From the NCBI GenBank assembly GCA_017455435.1, contig JAFTAU010000049.1:1-33286 (forward strand): DNA of 33,286 nucleotides, read 5' to 3'. Made by a program: the position numbers and the translations under genes. The notes beneath the pieces are model-generated. The model did no database searches and was not told where the DNA came from. It worked only from the letters and a program-made list of their open reading frames with translations. The DNA is from Lachnospiraceae bacterium (GTDB lineage Bacteria > Bacillota > Clostridia > Lachnospirales > Lachnospiraceae). Positions 27,996 through 33,286 of this stretch are shown here, one piece after another. How positions within the stretch are numbered: the stretch's first letter is position 1; each line of letters opens with the position of its first letter.

Positions 27996-29339
27996 ATGAA
28001 AAAAGCCATCGTCGCAGGAACCGGAATAAGCGGAATAAACTCAGCAAGGCTTCTTCTCGAAAAGGGCTTTGAAGTTACGCTTTTTGATGAAAACCGGGGA
28101 AGAGACGCGGCGGAGATTCTTAAAAAAACAGGTGGAAATGCGAGAGTGGTTCTCGGGTCGCTTTCAGAAGAGGACAAAGACGGCGCCTTATTTTGCGTCA
28201 TGAGTCCGGGAATAAATCCGCGTACAGCTTTTGCAGAGGATCTGCGTAAAAAAGGCATCAAGTGTATCAGCGAAATAGAGCTGGCTTTTGAATATGAAAA
28301 AGGCCGCGTCGCAGCGATAACCGGCACGAACGGGAAAACCACCACTACGGCGCTGCTCGGCGAGATATGCAAAAGCGCCGGAAAGCAGACCATAGTGGCC
28401 GGCAATATCGGAAAAGCCTACACGAGCGAGGTGACAAAGAGCTCCCCTGAGAGTATTTCGGTGCTGGAGGTCGCAGGCTTTCATCTTGAAACGACGGAAA
28501 AATTCAGACCGGACGTGTGCGCCGTTCTGAATATCACCCCGGACCATCTTGACCGCTTCGGAACCATGGAGGCTTATGCCGCCGCAAAGCTGCGCATAAC
28601 CGAAAATCAGAGCGCAACCGACGTCTGCGTGCTTAATTATGAGGATGAAAGGCTGCGCGAATTTGCTCCGGGTATCAAGGCAAAAGTTCTCTTTTTCAGC
28701 AGCAAAAGAGAGCTCCCCTACGGTGCTTTTCTGCGCGGTAATAGAATAATATTAAGGCCCGGCGAGGGCGAGATTGATTTTATCGGCACCGAAGAAATGA
28801 CGCTCCTGGGCGAGCATAATTATGAAAACGTAATGGCCGCGGTGCTTATGGCGCTCAGTCTGGGACTTGACATAGACGCTGTCAGACGGGCGGTCAAAAC
28901 ATTTAAGGCGGTTCCGCACCGCATTGAATTTGTCAGGGAAATCGACGGCGTGACGTATTACAATGACTCAAAGGGAACGAACCCCGATGCCGCGATAAAG
29001 GCCATCCTTGCGATGGTGCGTCCTACTGTACTGATTGCCGGCGGATATGACAAGCACGTGGGCTTTGACGAATGGATAAATGCCTGCAAGGGTCGCGTCA
29101 GAAAAATGATAGTGATAGGCGAAAGCGCTGATCAGATAGAAGAGACGGCAAAACGCCACGGCCTTAACTGCCTGGCGCGTGCGGATTCTTTTGAAGAAGC
29201 GGTCGAGGCCGCAAAAAAAGCGGCTCTTCCCGGGGATGCGGTGCTGCTTTCGCCGGCCTGCGCGAGCTGGGATATGTTTGACAATTACGAGCAGCGCGGA
29301 GATTGTTTTAAGGAACTGATAGGAAAAAACAATGGCTGA
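27996..29339 (+). CDS. murD: UDP-MurNAc-L-alanine:D-glutamate ligase MurD
   Basis: MurD adds D-Glu to UDP-MurNAc-L-Ala. The N-terminal UDP-binding domain holds GTGISGINSARLLLEKGFEV. The ATP loop GTNGKTTTT starts at about residue 110, and NITPDHLDRFGTMEAYAAAK and the C-terminal YNDSKGTNPDA and IAGGYDKHVGFDE follow. The 447 residues fit. The stop overlaps the ftsW start by eight bases. The ribosome site is weak (TATAGGAT). Confidence 0.96.
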   Translation: MKKAIVAGTGISGINSARLLLEKGFEVTLFDENRGRDAAEILKKTGGNARVVLGSLSEEDKDGALFCVMSPGINPRTAFAEDLRKKGIKCISEIELAFEYEKGRVAAITGTNGKTTTTALLGEICKSAGKQTIVAGNIGKAYTSEVTKSSPESISVLEVAGFHLETTEKFRPDVCAVLNITPDHLDRFGTMEAYAAAKLRITENQSATDVCVLNYEDERLREFAPGIKAKVLFFSSKRELPYGAFLRGNRIILRPGEGEIDFIGTEEMTLLGEHNYENVMAAVLMALSLGLDIDAVRRAVKTFKAVPHRIEFVREIDGVTYYNDSKGTNPDAAIKAILAMVRPTVLIAGGYDKHVGFDEWINACKGRVRKMIVIGESADQIEETAKRHGLNCLARADSFEEAVEAAKKAALPGDAVLLSPACASWDMFDNYEQRGDCFKELIGKNNG

Positions 29340-30573
29340 AACAGCTGTGGAAACGGCGGAGCGGCTGCCGGAGCAAAGAGCCGAATACAAAAAAGTCAAT
29401 GTACGAAGCATGGTCCTCGCCGTGATTCTTTTGGTGCTCTTTGGGCTGGTTATGATATTCAGCGCCGGAAACAGCGGAATGGACGCGTCCTTCAAAAATC
29501 AGCTCTTATTCGCTGTATTCGGTATTTTCATAATGTTTGTCATCGCAAGATTTTTCAGTTACAAATGGATTGCGGGCAAAGGCGTTATATTCCTGTACGC
29601 CGCGGCGCTGATTTTTATGGTGGTGGTAAATTTCACTTCTCTCGGCGTCAATCTTAACGGCAGTACGAGATGGATCAGGCTTTTCGGATTTTCGTTCCAG
29701 CCCACGGAGCTGGTCAAAACCACAGTAATAATCCTCACCGCCCGCCAGCTGTTCAAAAAAAAGAATAAAATCGGCAGGCAGGAGAGAGTTCTTGTGCCCG
29801 AAAAAGGCAGCGACAGAAAGCTTTTTAGAAACGGCCTGACTGTTCACAAAAACATGCTCATCCTGCTGGCTCTGGTCGCCCCGCTGTTTCTTCTTGTCAC
29901 TAAAAACAATCTCAGCTCGGGTATTATAATCCTTCTGATAGTGCTTGCGATGCTCTATGTGGGAACGGGCGCGAAAAAAATCTATATAGCGTTTATGGTG
30001 CTGGCTGTGGTCGGCTTTGTTGTGATTTATTTCTACGGAACAGAAATCATTCAGTTCCTGATAAAAATCGGTCTGATAAAAGAGTACCAGGCGAGGCGTA
30101 TAATCGTCTGGATGAATCCGGAGGCTTACTCAAGCGACGGCGGGTGGCAGGTTCTTCGCGGACTGTATGCCATCGGCTCCGGCGGATTCTGGGGCAAGGG
30201 CCTCGGCAAAAGCGTCGTAAAGGCATCTATTTCCCAGGCTCACAGCGATATGATTTTCTCCATTATTTGCGAGGAACTTGGTCTGTTTGGCGCGTTTTGT
30301 CTGATGGGTCTGTATGTCTTCCTGATTTATCGCCTGTATGTCATTGCCAAAAACGCCAGAGACAGTCTCGGCTCAATGCTTGTTTTCGGCGTTATGATAC
30401 ATATAGGGCTGCAGGTCGTAATGCATATCGCGGTTGTCAGCGGGATGATGCCGAATACCGGCGTTTCACTGCCTTTTGTCAGTCACGGCGGATCTTCGCT
30501 GCTGTTCCTTTTCATCGAAATGGGCATAGTGCTGAATGTCGCCAAAACCGCGAGGATCAGAGTCAGAAGATGA
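29332..30573 (+). CDS. ftsW: Septal peptidoglycan polymerase FtsW (SEDS family)
   Basis: FtsW is a SEDS glycosyltransferase that works with the class B PBP. The 413-residue, polytopic protein has FQPTELVKTTVIILTARQ (SEDS signature), WQVLRGLYAIGSGGFWGKGLGKS, AHSDMIFSIICEELGLFGA and the terminal TGVSLPFVSHGGSSLLFLF. About ten hydrophobic segments are visible. It overlaps murD by eight bases and shares ATGA with divIB. murG normally sits between these two genes and is missing here. Confidence 0.95.
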   Translation: MAETAVETAERLPEQRAEYKKVNVRSMVLAVILLVLFGLVMIFSAGNSGMDASFKNQLLFAVFGIFIMFVIARFFSYKWIAGKGVIFLYAAALIFMVVVNFTSLGVNLNGSTRWIRLFGFSFQPTELVKTTVIILTARQLFKKKNKIGRQERVLVPEKGSDRKLFRNGLTVHKNMLILLALVAPLFLLVTKNNLSSGIIILLIVLAMLYVGTGAKKIYIAFMVLAVVGFVVIYFYGTEIIQFLIKIGLIKEYQARRIIVWMNPEAYSSDGGWQVLRGLYAIGSGGFWGKGLGKSVVKASISQAHSDMIFSIICEELGLFGAFCLMGLYVFLIYRLYVIAKNARDSLGSMLVFGVMIHIGLQVVMHIAVVSGMMPNTGVSLPFVSHGGSSLLFLFIEMGIVLNVAKTARIRVRR

Positions 30574-31382
30574 CACGGCAGGAAAAGGCGCTCAGCCTCA
30601 AAAAATACAGAAAAAAGAGGAACAGAAAAAAAGGCCGCGCGGCGGTCGCTGTTGCGGCTGTTATGGGAGCGGTTATTATAGCGGGTCTCTGCGTGGGGCT
30701 GATACCACGGGTGACAGAAGTAAAGGCGACCGGAACATCTTATTATACCGATGCTGATATCGAGAGGATTCTTTTTGGAGAAGGCCGGTCCAGAGCGCCG
30801 CTTGTTGTTTTTTTAAATGATCTTTTCGGAAAAAACGAGGAGATTCCGTTTGTGGAGTCATACAAGGTAAAGCTTACGGGGCTGACCAGCGTCAAAGTCT
30901 ATCTGACAGCCAAAAGCATGGTGGGTTATGTAGAGTTTATGGGAAGCAATCTGGTTTTTGACCGTGACGGTCTCGTGGTTGAAAGCAGCCGGGACGTTTA
31001 TCCGGATATACCCAAGGTCACCGGGCTTCGCATAAACAGTGTGGTGCTGGGGCAGACTCTTCCTGTAGAAAGCAAATCCGTGCTCAGCGAACTGCTGCAG
31101 ATATCCCAGTTTCTGGCCGCCACCAATATCACCTGGAACGGAGAGGATATGACGCTCATAAATCTTGTTGACCGCATTCATTTTGACTCAAACGAGAGCA
31201 TCAGCTGCTATGTTGGCGATGTCAGTGTTGTACTCGGGACGGGCTATAATCTGGAGTCAAAATTGCGTGAAATGGCAGATATTTTGCCCTCGCTTTTCGG
31301 CAGAAAAGGTACACTCCACCTGGAGGGCTTTAATGTTTCCGATAACAACCGCGTATATCGTTTTGAAGAAGACGAAAATTAG
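30570..31382 (+). CDS. divIB: Cell division protein DivIB/FtsQ
   Basis: The 270-residue bitopic protein has a basic cytoplasmic N-terminus rich in Lys/Arg (about 1-28), one transmembrane segment (about 31-50), and an external POTRA-type start VTEVKATGTSYYTDADIERIL, followed by beta-rich sequence. This is the DivIB/FtsQ layout; sequence identity in the family is low, and position before ftsZ carries much of the call. I place the start at the ATG at 30570 sharing ATGA with the ftsW stop; a longer upstream reading is only the shadow of ftsW. No terminator is evident before ftsZ. Confidence 0.88.
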   Translation: MTRQEKALSLKKYRKKRNRKKGRAAVAVAAVMGAVIIAGLCVGLIPRVTEVKATGTSYYTDADIERILFGEGRSRAPLVVFLNDLFGKNEEIPFVESYKVKLTGLTSVKVYLTAKSMVGYVEFMGSNLVFDRDGLVVESSRDVYPDIPKVTGLRINSVVLGQTLPVESKSVLSELLQISQFLAATNITWNGEDMTLINLVDRIHFDSNESISCYVGDVSVVLGTGYNLESKLREMADILPSLFGRKGTLHLEGFNVSDNNRVYRFEEDEN

Positions 31383-31437
31383 AAAGATAAAAAATTTATT
31401 ATAAAACTAATATTATTAAGAAATAATTTAATCGGTC

Positions 31438-31466
31438 TTGCATATTTTGACAAAAAAGGATATATT
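31438..31466 (+). promoter_or_regulatory. Candidate ftsZ promoter
   Basis: In an AT-rich 128-base gap, TTGCAT (31438-31443) and TATATT (31461-31466) are 17 bases apart, about 45 bases upstream of the ftsZ start. A TTGACA at 31447-31452 lies inside the spacer and may be a second -35. Consistent with ftsZ having separate transcription in addition to read-through from divIB. Confidence 0.55.
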
Positions 31467-31510
31467 TTAAAAGATTTATTTTTAGTTTTATTTGTTAGGA
31501 GGATACTGTT

Positions 31511-32647
31511 TTGCTTGAGATTAAACTTGATAAAACGGAAAGTGCCGCAAAGATACTCGTTGTCGGCGTAGGCGGTGCAGGAAATAATGCCGTAAACCGC
31601 ATGGTTGACAGCGGCATCGAAGGAGTTGAATTCATCGGTATAAATACCGACAGACAGGCGCTGCAGATGTGCAAGGCGCCTACTGCCATTCAGATAGGAG
31701 AAAAGCTCACAAAGGGACTCGGCGCCGGTGCGCAGCCTGAGGTTGGCGCAAAAGCTGCCGAGGAAAGTGAAGAGGACATCACGAACGCTCTTAAGGGCGC
31801 TGATATGGTTTTTGTTACCTGCGGCATGGGCGGCGGAACTGGCACGGGCGCAGCCCCCATCATTGCCAGAGTTGCGAAGGATATGGGCATCCTTACCGTC
31901 GGCGTTGTCACAAAGCCCTTCCGCTTTGAAGCAAAGGTCCGCATGAAAAACGCCATCGAAGGTATCGAGCAGCTTCGCGCCAATGTCGACACCCTCATTG
32001 TCATCCCCAATGATAAGCTCCTCGAGATCGTAGACCGCAGAACCACGATGCCCGAGGCTCTGAAAAAGGCTGACGAGGTTCTTCAGCAGTCCGTACAGGG
32101 AATCACGGATCTCATCAATCTGCCCGCCCTTATTAATCTCGACTTCGCCGATGTTCAGACCGTCATGACCGATAAGGGCATCGCCCACATCGGTATCGGA
32201 ACCGCTCATGGCGACGACAAGGCTATCGAGGCAGTCAAGATGGCCGTTTCCAGTCCTCTGCTTGAGACCACCATTGTCGGCGCAAGCCACGTTATCATCA
32301 ATATTTCCGGTGACATCAGCCTGGTTGAGGCTAATGAAGCCGCTACTTTCGTTCAGGAACTGGCCGGCGAATCAGCCAACATCATCTTTGGCGCCAGATT
32401 CGACGAGACTGTTCAGGACGAGGCCACCATTACCGTTATCGCTACGGGTCTTGAAGATCCTGAGAAAAAAGAAGCTCCGAAGGCTCCTTTGTTTGGCGGC
32501 GCGGTTCGCCCGCTCTTTACCGGCGGCGCACAGGCGGCTGCGGCTCCCGCCACTCCGCTTGCTTCACAGCCCGCTGCGGCGCCCACGCAGACTGCGGCTC
32601 CTTCGGCCGAAAGAACCATCAATATCCCTGATTTCTTAAAGAGATAA
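31511..32647 (+). CDS. ftsZ: Cell division GTPase FtsZ
   Basis: FtsZ polymerises into the ring that organises septation. The tubulin-like domain contains [25 protein letters not shown] (about residue 107), and the T7 loop [12 protein letters not shown] Pro/Ala-rich linker (about 320-365) is followed by the conserved C-terminal peptide INIPDFLKR, which contacts partner proteins. Length is 378 residues. The start is TTG at 31511, supported by AGGAGG (31497-31502) eight bases upstream and by no alternative ATG nearby. A terminator follows 14 bases after the stop. Confidence 0.97.
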   Translation: MLEIKLDKTESAAKILVVGVGGAGNNAVNRMVDSGIEGVEFIGINTDRQALQMCKAPTAIQIGEKLTKGLGAGAQPEVGAKAAEESEEDITNALKGADMVFVTCGMGGGTGTGAAPIIARVAKDMGILTVGVVTKPFRFEAKVRMKNAIEGIEQLRANVDTLIVIPNDKLLEIVDRRTTMPEALKKADEVLQQSVQGITDLINLPALINLDFADVQTVMTDKGIAHIGIGTAHGDDKAIEAVKMAVSSPLLETTIVGASHVIINISGDISLVEANEAATFVQELAGESANIIFGARFDETVQDEATITVIATGLEDPEKKEAPKAPLFGGAVRPLFTGGAQAAAAPATPLASQPAAAPTQTAAPSAERTINIPDFLKR

Positions 32648-32661
32648 TATCAGACATAATT

Positions 32662-32697
32662 AAAAAGGACGGTGCGGTTTTTGCATCGTCCTTTTTT
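32662..32697 (+). terminator. Rho-independent terminator after ftsZ
   Basis: A 14-bp stem (32662-32675 with 32683-32696, one G-T pair) with a 7-nt loop runs into T residues to 32697. It begins about 14 bases after the ftsZ stop and closes the dcw cluster. Confidence 0.92.
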
Positions 32698-32703
32698 CGT
32701 CCA

Positions 32704-32731
32704 CGGTTTTTTCAAAAATCTGAAAAAACCG
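32704..32731. repeat. Palindrome resembling the one upstream of mraZ
   Basis: CGGTTTTTTC (32704-32713) and GAAAAAACCG (32722-32731) pair perfectly around AAAAATCT. As at 22887-22919, GTCCAC runs up to it (its last C is the first base of the arm here) and a TTGA/CTGA-like sequence follows closely. The arms differ but keep pairing, suggesting related elements or convergent structure. Confidence 0.7.
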
Positions 32732-32733
32732 GG

Positions 32734-32762
32734 TTGACAAGAAAAATGTATTATTGTATTAT
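32734..32762 (+). promoter_or_regulatory. Strong promoter for tRNA-Gly
   Basis: TTGACA (32734-32739) is a perfect -35, TATTAT (32757-32762) a 5/6 -10, and the spacer is 17 bases. The tRNA starts 25 bases after the -10, as expected for a stable RNA gene. Confidence 0.88.
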
Positions 32763-32786
32763 TCTTTTTGCGCCTGTAAAGGCTAT

Positions 32787-32858
32787 GCGCGAGTGGCTCA
32801 GTGGTGGAGCACCACCTTGCCAAGGTGGGGGTCGCGGGTTCGAGTCCCGTCTCGCGCT
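32787..32858 (+). tRNA. tRNA-Gly (anticodon GCC)
   Basis: A complete cloverleaf is visible: acceptor arms GCGCGAG and CTCGCGC, D arm with AGTGGT loop, anticodon stem CCACC/GGTGG around TTGCCAA (anticodon GCC), and T arm GCGGG-TTCGAGT-CCCGT. The discriminator is T32858. No CCA is encoded; a T run follows directly. Confidence 0.97.
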
Positions 32859-32869
32859 TTTTTAATTTT

Positions 32870-32898
32870 AAAGCCCCGGATTTGGCTCCGGGGCTTTT
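32870..32898 (+). terminator. Rho-independent terminator after tRNA-Gly
   Basis: AAAGCCCCGG (32870-32879) pairs with CCGGGGCTTT (32888-32897) around an 8-nt loop. The T tail is short. Confidence 0.8.
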
Positions 32899-32908
32899 GA
32901 ATTTCTTC

Positions 32909-32929
32909 TCTTCAAAATCTTTTTGAAGA
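32909..32929. repeat. Small palindrome upstream of the YfbR-like gene
   Basis: TCTTCAAAA and TTTTGAAGA pair (9 bp) around a 3-nt loop. It overlaps the suggested -35 of the next gene and could be an operator. Its core resembles the other two palindromes (CAAA, then TCT). Confidence 0.55.
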
Positions 32930-32950
32930 ATGGGCCTCTTGTGATATAAT
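32923..32950 (+). promoter_or_regulatory. Candidate promoter of the YfbR-like gene
   Basis: TTGAAG (32923-32928), a 16-base spacer and an extended -10 TGATATAAT (TATAAT at 32945-32950) precede the next gene by about 35 bases. The perfect -10 makes this likely. Confidence 0.72.
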
Positions 32951-32983
32951 AAACTGGTTAAATCAGATAGAAGGGAAGACAAG

Positions 32984-33286
32984 ATGTCCAGTCATTTTTT
33001 CGCGATGCTGTCGCGTATGAAATACATTCACAGATGGGCGCTTATGCGCAATTCCTACCCGGAAAACATCAGCGAGCATTCGCTGGAGGTGGCGGTGCTT
33101 TCCCATGCGCTCGCCACGATCGGGAACGTGCGCCTCGGAAAGATGCTTAACGCCGAAAAAGCCGCGCTGATAGCCGTTTTTCATGATACTCCGGAGATTA
33201 TCACCGGGGACATGCCCACTCCCATCAAATACTTTAACGAGGACACCAGAGGCGCCTTCAAAAAAGTCGAGGACGATGCCGCCGAA
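32984..33286 (+). CDS. YfbR-like HD-domain 5'-nucleotidase (5' part; runs off the window)
   Basis: The first 101 codons are present. The product begins with SHFFAMLSRMKYIHRWALMR, very like E. coli YfbR, and contains the HD motif residues: H of ISEHSLEVA, HD in FHDTPEIITGDMPTPIKYF, the family's metal-binding and substrate signature. YfbR removes phosphate from deoxyribonucleoside 5'-monophosphates. AAGGGA about seven bases upstream supports the ATG. The gene continues beyond the window, so C-terminal metal ligands cannot be checked. Confidence 0.9.
   Translation, partial: MSSHFFAMLSRMKYIHRWALMRNSYPENISEHSLEVAVLSHALATIGNVRLGKMLNAEKAALIAVFHDTPEIITGDMPTPIKYFNEDTRGAFKKVEDDAAE

Noticed and set aside
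30144..30569. Extended DivIB reading frame through ftsW
   Set aside because: It is the out-of-frame shadow of ftsW; the ATGA-coupled ATG at 30570 gives a normal DivIB.

Overview
The window is a dense stretch of conserved housekeeping genes from a Firmicute, most likely a class Clostridia anaerobe. The evidence is the heat-shock order hrcA-grpE-dnaK-dnaJ-prmA under a perfect CIRCE operator, an NfnAB-type ferredoxin/NADPH transhydrogenase (typical of strict anaerobes), a Gram-positive-style mraZ-to-ftsZ division cluster with no ftsA, strong AGGAGG-type ribosome binding sites, and a meso-diaminopimelate-type MurE (DNPR motif). A dockerin protein beside a possible cohesin/cell-wall-repeat protein hints at a fibre-associated gut or rumen lineage, but this is inference and no finer taxonomy is claimed.

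Layout. 177-2434: nfnA-nfnB, closed by a strong terminator. 2609-8434: a promoter plus CIRCE drives hrcA, grpE, dnaK, dnaJ and prmA. 8435-16533: ftsK/spoIIIE, murE, murF, priA (interrupted by an in-frame TAA) and def, tightly packed. 16539-18106: two exported proteins, a minimal dockerin protein and a beta-sandwich protein with 24-residue W-W-Y repeats, embedded between def and gltX. 18120-21499: gltX and a UvrD-family helicase whose 3' end runs about 136 bases antisense into the next gene. 21364-22774 (minus strand): ychF followed by a DUF1292 gene. 22775-23088: divergent control region with a 33-nt near-perfect palindrome, candidate promoters both ways and candidate MraZ boxes. 23089-31382: mraZ-rsmH-ftsL-like-pbp-mraY-murD-ftsW-divIB. 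31438-32697: ftsZ with its own promoter and terminator. 32734-32898: tRNA-Gly(GCC). 32984 to the end: 5' part of a yfbR-type 5'-nucleotidase.

How the genes work together. MurE and MurF (upstream locus) and MraY and MurD (dcw locus) make and load the peptidoglycan precursor. FtsW and the class B PBP polymerise and crosslink it at the septum, with the FtsL-like protein and DivIB as scaffold and FtsZ as the ring. FtsK clears chromosomes from the septum. murE/murF are displaced from the dcw cluster, and murG is absent from between ftsW and divIB, so this cluster is rearranged relative to the usual clostridial order.

The most noteworthy points are the stop codon splitting priA, the adjacent dockerin and cohesin-like genes inside an essential-gene run, the antisense overlap of the helicase with the DUF1292 gene, the dcw rearrangement, and a small family of similar palindromes in the intergenic regions. 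I did not find a clear previously undescribed multi-gene system. The dockerin/repeat-protein pair is the best candidate.
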